Below, in pieces: positions 42,745-52,451 of a stretch of 64,000 nt of DNA; within the stretch, counting starts at the first letter, position 1, and every line of letters starts with the position of its first letter. The position numbers were made by a program, and so were the translations under genes. Source of the DNA: Kitasatospora cheerisanensis KCTC 2395 (GTDB taxonomy: Bacteria > Actinomycetota > Actinomycetes > Streptomycetales > Streptomycetaceae); assembly GCF_000696185.1 (NCBI RefSeq), contig NZ_KK853997.1:4609981-4673980 (forward strand), in the 5' to 3' direction. A model generated the notes under the pieces. That model saw nothing but the letters and a program-made list of their open reading frames with translations, had not been told where the DNA came from and did no database searches.

Positions 42745-45700
42745 CCGCACCCACCGCCGCCGGCCAACGGCGGCTGCTGGAACAGGCGTTGATCAAACTG
42801 CAGGACGCGCGGGCCCGGCTCGCCGCGGCCGAGCAGCGCCGCACCGAACCGCTCGCCGTGGTCGGCGCGGCCGTCCGCGCCCCGGCGGCGTCGAGGACCT
42901 CGACGCGCTGTGGCGGCTGCTCGACGCCGGCACCGACGCCGTCACCCCGTGGCTCGACGACCCGGCAGGCCGCCGCGACGGCACCGGCCGCCCGACCGGC
43001 CTGATGTCCGGTCAACTGGCCCGCGTCGACGGCTTCGACGCCGCCTTCTTCGGCATCGGCTCCGAGGAGGCCGACCGGATGGACCCCCAGCAGCGCCTGG
43101 TGCTGGAGGCCGCCTGGGAGGCCGTCGAGGACGCCGGACTGCCCGTGGAACGCCTCCGCGAACGCAGCACCGGCGTCTTCCTCGGCCTGTACGGCGCCGA
43201 CTACCTGAACGCCCAGCTCGCCGGCCAGGCCGACATCACCGCCTGGACCGCCCCCGGCGGCGCCCACAGCATCGCCGCCAACCGGCTCTCCTACCTGCTC
43301 GACCTGCACGGCCCCAGCCTGGCCGTGGACACCGCCTGCTCCTCCTCGCTGGTCGCCCTGCACCTGGCGGCCCGCGCGCTGCGCGCCGGCGAGTGCGACT
43401 TCGCCCTGGTCGGCGGGGTCAACCTGGTCCTCGCCGAGTCGATGATGAACGCCACCGGCAAGGTGCTGCCGCTGGCCACCGGCGGACGCTGCCGCACCTT
43501 CGACGCCGCCGCCGACGGCATCGTCCGCTCCGAGGGCTGCGGCATCCTGCTGCTGGAACGGCTGTCCGACGCGCGCGCCCACGGCCGGCGCGTCCGCGGC
43601 GTGGTCCGCGGCACCGCCGTCAACCACAACGGCCGCGCCAACGGCCTCACCGCGCCCAGCCCCCGCGCCCAGGGCGAACTGCTGCGCCGCGCCCTCGACG
43701 ACGCCGCCGCCGACGCCGCCGACGTGCTGTACGTGGAGGCGCACGGCACCGGCACCAGGCTCGGCGACCCGATCGAGGTGGAGGCGCTGCGCGAGGTGTA
43801 CGGCGCCGGCGAACAGCCGTGCGCGATCGGCTCGGTGAAGACCAACTTCGGTCACCAGGAGGCCGCCGCGGGCATCATCGGCCTGCTCAAGGCCCTGCTG
43901 GTGCTCGACCGCGGCCAGGTCCCGCCGCACCTGCACCTGGAGCGGCTCAACCCCGAGATCGACCTCGACGGCAGCCGGCTCACCGTGCCGACGGTGCCGA
44001 CCGCCCTGCCCGAACGGCCCGGACGGCTGGCCGCCGTCAGCTCCTTCGGCTTCGGCGGCACCAACGCGCACGTCATCCTCGAAGGCCCGCCCGGGCCCGC
44101 CGCCCCGCCGGAGCCGCCGCCCGCCCCGCCCGGCCGGCTGCTGCTGCCGCTGTCGGCGCGCAGCGCGCCCGCGCTCGGCCGGCTGGCCGCCGCGTACGCC
44201 GAACGGCTGGCCGGCCTGGACGACGCGGCGGCGGCCGAACTCTGCGCCGCCGCCGTCCACGGCCGCAGCCACCACGCCTACCGGATCGCGCCGGCCGGCG
44301 CCGACGCGGCCGCGCTGGCCGCCGAACTCGCCGCCGTGTGGCCCGAGTTCCTGCGCCCGCACCCCGCCGGGCACCGGGTCGCGTTCGTGTTCAGCGGCCA
44401 GGGCACCCAGTGGGCCGGCATGGGCCGCGACCTGCTGGAGCACGAGCCGGTGGTCCGCGCCGAGGCGGAGCGCTGCGACGCCGTGGTCCGCGAACTGGCC
44501 GGCTGGTCGGTGCTGGACGAACTCGCCAAGCCCGAACCGCTCAGCCGCATGCACGAGACCGAGATCGCGCAGGTCTGCATCGCCGTCCTGCAACTCGGCC
44601 TGGCCGCGCTCTGGCGCTCCTGGGGCGTCGAGCCCGACGCCGTCGCCGGGCACAGCATGGGCGAGATCGTCGCCGCCTGCGCGGCCGGCGCGCTCGACCG
44701 CCGGCAGGCCTTCGAGCTGATGATCGCCCGGGCCCGGATCACCGAGGCCGGCGCGCGTGGCGGGGCGATGAGCGGCATCGCGCTGCCGGTCGCCGAGGTC
44801 GCCCCGCTGGTCGCCGAGGCCGGCGGCCGGATCGCCGTGGCCGCCGTCAACGGGCCGCGCTCCACCGTCGTCGCCGGCGACCCCGACAAGGTCACCCTGG
44901 TCGAGGCCGCCGCCGCCGAACGCGGCGCCCGCACCCGGCGGCTGCCCGTCGAGTACGCCTTCCACAGCCCGCTGCTGGACGGCTGCGACACCGTCCTCGC
45001 CGACCGGATGTGGCAGCTCACGCCGCGGGTCGGCGGCCTGCCGCAGTACTCCACCGTCACCGGCGACCGGGTCCGCGCCGCCGACCTCGGCCCCGCGCAC
45101 TGGGGGCGCAACCTGCGCGAGCCGGTGCTGTTCGCCGGCGCCGTCGACGCGATGGCCCGCGACGGCGTCACCGTCTTCGTGGAGATCGGCCCGCACCCCG
45201 TCCTGCAGCGCGACATGGGCGCGGTGCTGGAGGGCCGCGAGGACCGGCACACCGTGGTCGGCAGCCTGCGCCGCGCCGCCCCCGCCCGCGACGCGCTCGG
45301 CGAGGCCCTCGGCGAGCTGTACCGGGCCGGCCTGGCGCTGCGCTGGGACGCGGTGCTCCCGCCGCCCGCCCGGCACGTCCCGCTGCCGCCCTACCCGTGG
45401 CAGCGCCGCCGCCACTGGTTCGAGCCGCACCCCGTCGTCGGGACCGCCCCGGCCGGGCCGCGGCCCGCCGCCCGGCCGGACGCCGCGGACACCGCGGACG
45501 CCGCGCCGACCGCCCGGCAGTTGGCCGACCGCTCGCCCGCCGAACTGGAGGAGACCCTGGTGCGCTACGTGTGCGCCCGGGTCGCCGCCGCGCTCGGACT
45601 CGACGCCGACGCCGACATCCCCGTCGACCGGCCGCTGGACGTCCTCGGCCTCGGCTCGCTGGCCATCGTCGAGCTGAAGAACCGGATCGAACGGGACTTC

Positions 45701-45841
45701 GCCGTCGCCGTGCCGCTCCAGGCACTGCTGGAGGAGGGCACCCCGCTGGCCCTGGCCCGCACCGTCGCCAAGAGCCTGGCCGCCGACGCCGCCTCCGCGG
45801 CCGGCCCCGGGCCCGACGACGACCCGACCACCGGAGAGTGA
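42741..45841 (+). CDS. Modular type I PKS, KS-AT-ACP (one apparent frameshift)
   Basis: The protein starts with a coiled-coil docking helix (LLEQALIKLQDARARLAAAEQRR), so it receives the chain from the preceding PKS. The KS has DTACSSSL and the EAHGTGT and NFGHQEAAAG histidines. The AT has GHSMGE and YAFH, closest to malonyl-type signatures. The terminal ACP carries the Ser in LGLGSLAIVELK. There are no reductive domains and no thioesterase, so the last extension should give a beta-keto thioester. A single-base shift near 42884 breaks the frame just after the docking helix; one missing G there restores it. Translation is coupled to the previous gene. Confidence 0.9.
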
Positions 45842-45848
45842 GACCCCG

Positions 45849-46613
45849 ATGCCCATCGCCCCCGACGACCTGCGCCGGGTCACCGCGGAACCGCTCGGCC
45901 GCACCCGTCCGGTGCCCGGCGCCCGGCTCCGGCTGATCTGCTTCCCGCACTCCGGCGCCGCACCGGCCGCGCCGCGCTGGGCCCAGGCCGTCGGCCCCGA
46001 CATCGAGGTGTGGCACGCCGTGCTGCCCGGCCGGGCCGGCCGCGCCGCCGAGCCGTTCGCCACCCGCTGGGAGCCGCTGGTCACCGAGTTCGCCGACGCC
46101 GTGCAGGCCCGCGTCGGCGGCCCGTACGCCCTGTTCGGGCAGAGCCTGGGCGCCATGGTCGCCTTCGAGGTGGCCCGCGAACTCCAGCGCCGCGGGGCGC
46201 CGCCCGTCCACCTGATCACCGCGGCGAGCGCCGCCCCCGACGACCGGCTGCCCGTCGAGGTGCCCGCCGACGACCAGGAGCTGATCCGCACCGTCGAGCG
46301 CCACTACGCCGGGATCCCGGCCGCCGTGCGGGCCGAACCGGACCTGCTCGCCCACTTCCTGCCGCCGCTGCGCGCCGACCTCGAACTGGCCGCCGCCCAC
46401 CGGTACGCGGCCGGGCCGCCGCTCGGCTGCCCGGTCACCGCGTTCGCCGGCGACCGCGACCGCACGGTGCCGGCCGCCGCACTCGCCGGCTGGCACGGCC
46501 ACACCGCCGCCGACTGTGAGATCCACCGTCTGGACGGCGGGCACTTCTGCCTCGGCGACCACGAGGAACAGGTGCTGGCGGTCGTCCGCCGGCGCCTGGG
46601 CGCCGCCCGGTAA
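45849..46613 (+). CDS. Type II thioesterase
   Basis: The 254-residue alpha/beta hydrolase resembles stand-alone thioesterases of PKS/NRPS systems. It has RLICFPHSGAAPAAPRWAQA at the N-terminus, the nucleophile in LFGQSLGAMVAFEVA (GQSLG rather than the usual GHSMG), an Asp in FAGDRDRTV and the final His in GGHFCLGDH. It edits stalled carrier proteins or, since PKS2 lacks its own thioesterase, may release the product acid. It lies seven bases after the PKS stop, in the same operon. Confidence 0.92.
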   Translation: MPIAPDDLRRVTAEPLGRTRPVPGARLRLICFPHSGAAPAAPRWAQAVGPDIEVWHAVLPGRAGRAAEPFATRWEPLVTEFADAVQARVGGPYALFGQSLGAMVAFEVARELQRRGAPPVHLITAASAAPDDRLPVEVPADDQELIRTVERHYAGIPAAVRAEPDLLAHFLPPLRADLELAAAHRYAAGPPLGCPVTAFAGDRDRTVPAAALAGWHGHTAADCEIHRLDGGHFCLGDHEEQVLAVVRRRLGAAR

Positions 46614-46637
46614 CGACCGATGAGGACAGGGGACACC

Positions 46638-47642
46638 ATGACCGCAGAACTGGGGCACCACCCCGAACTGCGCCACAGCCGCATCATGGGGACCGGCTCG
46701 TTCCGCCCGCCCCGGGTGGTCGGCAACGCCGAGATCTGCGAACACATCGACTCCAGCGAGGAGTGGATCCTCGCCCGCTCGGGCATCCGCACCCGCCGCT
46801 TCGCCGCCCCCGACGAGACCCTCGCCGTGATGGCCGCCGCCGCCGGCGCGGCGGCCCTCGCCGACGCCGGCCTGACCGCCGCCGAGGTGGACAGCGTCAT
46901 CGTCGCCACCATGTCGCACCGCCTCGGCACCCCGTCGGTGGCGGCCGAGGTCGCCTCCCGGCTGGGCGTCGACTCGCCCGGCGCGCTGGACATCAGCGCC
47001 GCCTGCTCCGGCTTCTGCTACGGCACGGCACTGGCCGGCGACCTGGTCCGGGCCGGCAGCGCCGACCACGTCCTGCTGATCGGCGCCGAGCGGATGACCG
47101 ACATCGTCGACCCCGCCGACCGCACCGCGGCCTTCCTGTTCGCGGACGGCGCCGGCGCGGTCGTCGTCGGCCCGTCCGGGACGCCCGGCATCGGGCCGGT
47201 GGTCTGGGGCTCCGACGGCACGCAGGGCGACGTGATCCGGATGTCCCACGCCGGCGCCCCGGCCGGGCAGGAGCAGAGCGGGACCGCGCCCGCGCTGCGG
47301 ATGCAGGGCCCCACCGTGTACCGCTGGGCGATCTCCGAGATGGGCGACGTCGGCCGGCAGGCCGTCAAGAACGCCGGCCTGACCATGGCCGACATCGACG
47401 TGTTCGTCCCGCACCAGGCCAACCGGCGGATCGTCGACGCGCTCGCCAAGTCCCTGGACCTGCGCGAGGACGCGGTGGTGGCCCGCGACGTCGCCGAGTC
47501 CGGCAACACCTCCGCCGCCTCCGTCCCGCTGGCCCTCGACCGGCTGCGCAGCGAGGGGTCGGCCGAGTCCGGCGACCTCGCGCTGCTGATCGGCTTCGGC
47601 GCGGGCCTGGCCTACGCCGCCCAGGTGGTCCGGCTTCCCTAG
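46638..47642 (+). CDS. 3-oxoacyl-ACP synthase III (FabH-like)
   Basis: The 334-residue thiolase-fold enzyme has the Cys in ISAACSGFCYG, the His in PHQANRRI and the Asn in SGNTSAAS, so the triad is complete. FabH-like enzymes in clusters can make starter beta-ketoacyl units, transfer acyl groups or condense two chains. ATG 46638 follows GGGGA; an in-frame ATG at 46620 is less well placed. Its place after the thioesterase suggests a role in starter formation or in chain transfer/release. Which one cannot be told from sequence. Confidence 0.93.
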   Translation: MTAELGHHPELRHSRIMGTGSFRPPRVVGNAEICEHIDSSEEWILARSGIRTRRFAAPDETLAVMAAAAGAAALADAGLTAAEVDSVIVATMSHRLGTPSVAAEVASRLGVDSPGALDISAACSGFCYGTALAGDLVRAGSADHVLLIGAERMTDIVDPADRTAAFLFADGAGAVVVGPSGTPGIGPVVWGSDGTQGDVIRMSHAGAPAGQEQSGTAPALRMQGPTVYRWAISEMGDVGRQAVKNAGLTMADIDVFVPHQANRRIVDALAKSLDLREDAVVARDVAESGNTSAASVPLALDRLRSEGSAESGDLALLIGFGAGLAYAAQVVRLP

Positions 47643-47678
47643 CCGCGCCGCGCCCTCCGCACCCCTCAAGGAGTTGTC

Positions 47679-49082
47679 TTGGCAGAGCAGTTCGACGTGG
47701 TCGTGGTGGGCGCACGGGTGGCGGGCTCCCCGCTGGCCGCCTTGCTCGCCCGGCGCGGAGTGAAGGTCGCCGTGCTGGAGCAGGCGACCTTCCCGCAGCC
47801 CACGCTCTCCTCCCACATGCTCCAGGCCGACGCGCTGGCGTTCTTCGCCCGCCTCGGCGTCCTCGACCGGATCCGGGCCACCGGCGCCCCGTTCATGACG
47901 CGGACCGACACCCGCCTCGGCGACTTCCGGTTCGTCGCGGACTTCCCGACCTTCCCGGGCTCCGTCGGCGGCGCGGCCTGCATCCGCCGCCAGGTGCTGG
48001 ACCCGATCCTCGCCGACACCGCGGTCGAGGCCGGCGCGGACGTCCGGATGGGCGCCAAGGTGACCGGCCTGCTGGAGGAGCACGGCCGGGTCGCCGGGGT
48101 CCGGTTCGTGCACCGCGGCACCGAGTCCCGGATCCGGGCCCGGCTGGTGGTCGGCGCCGACGGCCGGGAGTCGCTGGTCGCCAAGCACACCGGCGCCCGC
48201 CGGTACAACGTCACCCGCAACGAACGCTGGTACTACTGGACCTACTTCGAGGGCGCCGACCCGGCCGCGGCGTCGACCTTCGTCTTCCACCGCTGGGACG
48301 ACCGGCACATCTTCGCCGGGCCCGCCGACAACGGCCTGTACATCGTCGGGGTGTCGCCGCAGAAGGGCGAGAAGGCGGCGTTCCGCGCCGACCGGCAGGA
48401 GTCCCTGCTGGACCACGTGCGCAGCTGCGAGCCGGTCGCCGAGGCCCTCGCCGAGGCCAAGGTCGCCGACAAGATCTACGGCATCCTCCGCTTCGACGGC
48501 TACTTCCGGGAGCCCTCCGGCCCCGGCTGGGTGCTGCTCGGCGACTCCGGGCACTTCAAGGACCCGGCCGCCGGCCGCGGCATCGCCGACGCCTTCCACC
48601 AGGCCGAACACCTGGCGCCCGCGATCGTCCGGGCGCTGCGCGGCCCCGACTCCGAACTCGACCGGGCGACGGCCGCGTTCGGCCGCTGGCGGGACCGCCA
48701 GTACGCCGAGTACTACTGGCTGGCCACCGACCTCGGCCGGGAGGGCGACCTGCCGCCGATCGTCGCCGAGGTCGCCGCGAACCTGTACGCCAAGGGCGAG
48801 ATAGGCGCGTTCCTCGACCTGTTCAGCCACCGGGCCGGCCCGTCGCAGGCGATCTCGCCGGGCCGGGTGCTCGCCGCGACCGCCCGCCGGCTCGCCAGCC
48901 CCGAGAGCGGCCGCGGCGCGTTCGTCCGCGAGCTGGGCGCCACCCTGCGCGAGGAGGTCCGCCGGCGGCGGCGCAGCAGCCGACCGGTCTTCGAACCGCC
49001 CGCCGAGCCGGCCGACGCCGGCCGGCGGACCCGGGCCGGCAGCGGCACCGGGCCGACCGAGCGAGGAAGCAGGAGCTCATGA
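47679..49082 (+). CDS. FAD-dependent monooxygenase/oxidoreductase
   Basis: The 467-residue flavoprotein of the p-hydroxybenzoate-hydroxylase fold has VVVGARVAGSPLAALLARRG (FAD), ARLVVGADGRESLVAKHTGA (DG motif) and VLLGDSGHFKDPAAGRGIADAF (GD motif). It probably hydroxylates or epoxidises the product; some close relatives are geranylgeranyl-reductase-like instead. The start is TTG 47679 with AAGGAG five bases upstream. The last 45 residues are basic and disordered. The stop overlaps the next start (ATGA). Confidence 0.88.
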   Translation: MAEQFDVVVVGARVAGSPLAALLARRGVKVAVLEQATFPQPTLSSHMLQADALAFFARLGVLDRIRATGAPFMTRTDTRLGDFRFVADFPTFPGSVGGAACIRRQVLDPILADTAVEAGADVRMGAKVTGLLEEHGRVAGVRFVHRGTESRIRARLVVGADGRESLVAKHTGARRYNVTRNERWYYWTYFEGADPAAASTFVFHRWDDRHIFAGPADNGLYIVGVSPQKGEKAAFRADRQESLLDHVRSCEPVAEALAEAKVADKIYGILRFDGYFREPSGPGWVLLGDSGHFKDPAAGRGIADAFHQAEHLAPAIVRALRGPDSELDRATAAFGRWRDRQYAEYYWLATDLGREGDLPPIVAEVAANLYAKGEIGAFLDLFSHRAGPSQAISPGRVLAATARRLASPESGRGAFVRELGATLREEVRRRRRSSRPVFEPPAEPADAGRRTRAGSGTGPTERGSRSS

Positions 49083-50029
49083 CCAGCGCACCGCCGACCA
49101 CCCTGACCTTCGACCGGACCGTGCCGCGCGCCATCGCCCACCGGCGGGCCGTCGGCGAGGTCTTCGTCACCGACTCCGCCGCGCTCGGCGAGGACGAGTT
49201 CCTGCTGGCCTGGCAGATCCCCCGGGCACACAGCCTGTGGGGCGACCGCACCGTGCCCTTCCACGACCCGTTCGCGATCGCCGAGGCCGCCCGGCAGGCC
49301 TGCTTCGTGGTGGTCCACCGCCACCTCGGCATCCCGCTCGACCTGCCGTTCAGCCTCCAGCGGTTCAGCTTCCGGGTGGTCTCCGGCCTGGCCCCGCTGC
49401 GGGACGGCCAACGAGCCCCGCTGCAGGGCCTGCTGCGCTACCGCACCGTCCGCGAACCGCGCGGCGGCGACCTCGGCAGCATGACCCTCGACGGCGAACT
49501 GTCCGTCGACGGCACCCCCGTGATGACCATCGGCGGCGACGTCGTGTTCCTGCCGCGCGGCGACTACGACACCCTGCGGGCCTTCCAGCGGGCCCGCAAG
49601 CCGCTCGCCGACATCGCGCCCTGGACGCCGGCCGCGGCCGTCCCGCCCGAGCTGGTCGGGCGGCGCGACGCCCGCAACATCGTGGTCGGCGAACAGACCG
49701 CGCAGGGGCGCTGCCCGCTGGTGATCGACCGCAGCCACCCCTCCTACTTCGACCACGACTACGACCACGTGCCGGGCCCGTTCATCGTGGAGGGCTTCCG
49801 GCAGGCCGGGCTGCTCGCCGCCGTCCGGGCCGGGCTGCTGCCCTCCCCGGTCGCCGCGTTCACCGCGCTGACCACGACCTTCGCCGACTTCGGCGAGTTC
49901 GAGGCGCCGCTGGAGTACTCGGCCGAGCCGACGGCCGGCCCGGACGGCCGGGTCGAGGTCCGGCTGGGCCTGCACCAGTTCGGCGCGGAGCTCGCCGAAG
50001 GGCGGATCGAGCTCACCCCGTACCCCTGA
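49079..50029 (+). CDS. AfsA/ScbA-like A-factor biosynthesis hotdog protein
   Basis: The 316-residue protein has two hotdog repeats of the AfsA family: an N-terminal EVFVTDSAALGEDEFLLAWQIPRAHSLW, then FHDPFAIAEAARQACFVVVHR, and the second half with DRSHPSYFDHDYDHVPGPFIVEGFRQAG (landmarks only). AfsA joins a beta-ketoacyl chain to dihydroxyacetone phosphate in gamma-butyrolactone signal synthesis. No receptor of the ArpA type is found in the window. It may therefore make a signal that controls this cluster, or have been recruited to modify the product. It is coupled to the preceding flavoprotein gene. Confidence 0.92.
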   Translation: MTSAPPTTLTFDRTVPRAIAHRRAVGEVFVTDSAALGEDEFLLAWQIPRAHSLWGDRTVPFHDPFAIAEAARQACFVVVHRHLGIPLDLPFSLQRFSFRVVSGLAPLRDGQRAPLQGLLRYRTVREPRGGDLGSMTLDGELSVDGTPVMTIGGDVVFLPRGDYDTLRAFQRARKPLADIAPWTPAAAVPPELVGRRDARNIVVGEQTAQGRCPLVIDRSHPSYFDHDYDHVPGPFIVEGFRQAGLLAAVRAGLLPSPVAAFTALTTTFADFGEFEAPLEYSAEPTAGPDGRVEVRLGLHQFGAELAEGRIELTPYP

Positions 50030-50102
50030 GGCCCCCGAGGCCCCGAAGGCCCCGAGGCCGCCCGGGACCGGGGCGGTGCCTCGCCCCCGAAGGAGCGTCA
50101 CA

Positions 50103-50782
50103 GTGACAGTCCACCCCGACCAGGCCGGGCGGCAGATCGCCCTGGTCGTCCGGAACCAGATCCACCGCTACGGCATTGAGGGCATGATCCGGGCCGCCAC
50201 CGGCGCCGCCACGCACACCGTGCGCCGGCTGGGCTTCGGCGGCGAGGACGTGCGCGGCTACCGGGGCGAGCGGCTCGACCTGGTGCTCGCCGCCGCGGCC
50301 GACCTGGACCTCGAACCGCTGCGCGAGGCGGTCCGCGCGCTGTGCGCCGACGGTCCCGGCCTGCTGCTGCTGGTCGACGGCCCCGACGCCTGCGACGCGC
50401 CGTGGCTGGCCAGCTGCGGCGCGCGGGGCTTCCTCGACTCGACGGACCTGGAACCGTGGACGCTCGCCGACGCGATGGCGGACGTGCTGGCCGGCAAGTT
50501 CTTCGTGTCGGCGGCCCTCGCCCAGCGCTTCCTCACCGGCGGCCGCACCGCCGCGCCGGGAGCGCCGCAGCGCGGCCCGGCCGTCCCGCGCTGACCCCGC
50601 GGGAGCTGGAGGTGCTGCGGCTGCTCGCGGACGGCCTGAGCAACAAGCAGGTGTCCCGCCGGCTGCTGATCTCCGAGCACGGGGTGAAACGGCTGGTCGG
50701 GAACGTGCTGGCCAAGCTGAACTGCCCGAACCGCACGCTCGCGGTGGTCCGGGCGATGGACGACGGCCTGCTGGCGGTCTGA
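50103..50782 (+). CDS. LuxR-family regulator with degenerate receiver (interrupted by one frameshift)
   Basis: The predicted 226-residue protein has a response-regulator-like N-terminal domain and a NarL-type HTH (LTPRELEVLRLLADGLSNKQV, then HGVKRLVGNVLAKLN). The usual phosphoacceptor Asp is not evident: the equivalent strand reads LDLVLAAAADLD. It is therefore probably phosphorylation-independent, as in several antibiotic regulators. A missing base between about 50530 and 50580 splits the two domains. GTG 50103 has AAGGAG seven bases upstream. Its position at the end of the PKS operon suggests cluster-specific control. Confidence 0.82.
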
Positions 50783-50792
50783 CCGCGACGGG

Positions 50793-50835
50793 CGGAGGGG
50801 CGGGTGGCGCGAGGACCGCGCCGCCCGCCCCTCCG
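50793..50835. terminator. Bidirectional hairpin between the PKS operon and the C5N operon
   Basis: CGGAGGGGCGGG pairs with its complement and the stem continues through GGCGC/GCGCC after one mismatch, around a seven-base loop. It lies between the convergent LuxR and acyl-CoA ligase genes. Confidence 0.78.
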
Positions 50836-50843
50836 TCGTGCCG

Positions 50844-52380
50844 TCAGCCGGTCAGGGCGGCGACCAGCTCCCGCTTCAGGACCTTGCCGCTGGGGCCGAG
50901 CGGGAAGGCGTCCACGAACTCGACCAGCCGCGGGTACTTGTGCGCGGCGATCCGCTCGCGGCACCAGGCGACCAGCTCCGCCCCAGCTCCGGCCCGGGCC
51001 GGGCGCCCGCCGCGGTCCGCACCACCGCGCACACCTCCTCGCCCAGCCGGCCGTGCGGCAGGCCGACCACGGCGACCTCGGCGACGGCGGGGTGGCGCAT
51101 CAGCAGCTCCTCCACCTCGCGCGGGTACACGTTGTAGCCGCCCCGCAGGACCATGTCCTTCTTCCGGTCGACCACCGACAGGTAGCCGTCCTCGTCCTTG
51201 ACGCCGAGGTCCCCGGAGCGGAACCAGCCGTCCACCAGCACCTCGGCGGTGGCGTCCGGGCGGCCCAGGTAGCCGGCCATCACGCTGTGGCCGCGGATCA
51301 CGATCTCGCCGACCTCGCCGGCCGGCAGCAGCTCGATCCGGTCGTCCAGGTCGGCGCGGGCGATCTCCGCCTCCATGCCCCACAGCGGCCGGCCGACGGT
51401 GCCCGGCCGGGTCGGCCAGGCCCGCTGGTTGTAGGCCACCGAGGTGGCGGTCTCGGTCAGCCCGTAGCCCTCGTAGATCGGGCAGCCGAACACCTCCTGG
51501 AACTCCTCCAGGACGCTCACCGGCAGCGCCGACCCGCCGCTGTACACCCGGTCCAGCGGGGGCCGGCGCGGGTCCAGCCGGGCCGCGTCGAGCAGCGCCA
51601 GGTACATCGTCGGCACGCCCATCAGCACCGTGCACCGGTGCTCCGCCATCAGCGCCAGCGCCCGGGCCGCGTCGAAGCGCTCCATCAGCACCATGGTGGC
51701 GCCGGCCCGGAAGCAGGTCGCCATGCCGCAGATCTGCCCGAAGGAGTGGAACAGCGGCAGGCAGCCCAGCAGCACGTCCTCCGGGCGGAAGTCGAACGGC
51801 GACTCCATGCCGACGGTGACGTTCATGGTGAGGTTCAGGTGGGTCAGCATCGCGCCCTTCGGGCGGCCCGTGGTGCCGGAGGTGTACAGCACCAGCGCCA
51901 CGTCCCCGGGCTCCCGCGGGACCGCCGCGCGGACCGGCTCGGCGCGCTCGGCGAGCACGTCGAGCCGGACCGCGCCGGGCCGCTCCGCGGGCGAGCCGAC
52001 GGTCAGCAGCGGGACGCCGGCCGCCGCCGCGGCCGGGGCGCCCTCGCCGAGCAGGGCGTCGGCGCACACCAGGGCGGCGCAGCCGGCGTCCCGCAGGACG
52101 TACCCGATCTCCTCGGCCTTCAGCAGGGCGTGCACCGGCACCACCGCGGCGCCGGCCGCCAGCGCGCCGAAGTAGGCCGCGGGAAAGGCGAGTTCGTTGC
52201 CGATCAGCAGCGCCACCCGGTCGTCGGGCCGGATGCCGGCGCCGGCCAGCGCGGCCGCGAACCGGCGGGCCCGCAGCCACAGCTCCCGGTAGCCGACGGC
52301 CTCGGCGCCGAGCACCACCGCCGGGTGGTCGGGGCGCCGGCCGCGGACTCGGCCAGCACCGCCGCCAGGGACAGGGACAT
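50844..52380 (-). CDS. Acyl-CoA ligase, probable 5-aminolevulinate:CoA ligase of C5N pathway (two frameshifts)
   Basis: The ANL enzyme of about 512 residues has [35 protein letters not shown] and the catalytic Lys in [12 protein letters not shown]. In C5N pathways such a ligase converts 5-aminolevulinate to its CoA thioester, which then cyclises to 2-amino-3-hydroxycyclopent-2-enone. The gene follows the aminolevulinate synthase by 71 bases on the same strand. Two single-base deletions, near 52337 (after residue 14) and near 50982, break the frame; restoring one G/C at each gives a complete enzyme. Assignment to C5N rests on this neighbourhood. Confidence 0.87.
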
Positions 52381-52396
52381 GGGGACTCCTCTCGTC

Positions 52397-52412
52397 GGAC
52401 GGACGGACGGAC
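52397..52412. repeat. Tetranucleotide repeat (GGAC)x4
   Basis: Four GGAC units lie in the 71-base spacer between the aminolevulinate synthase and acyl-CoA ligase genes. This is a short slippage-prone repeat outside coding sequence. Confidence 0.6.
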
Positions 52413-52451
52413 GGCCGCCGCCCGGCGGGCCGGGGGCAGTGGGCCGGGTGG

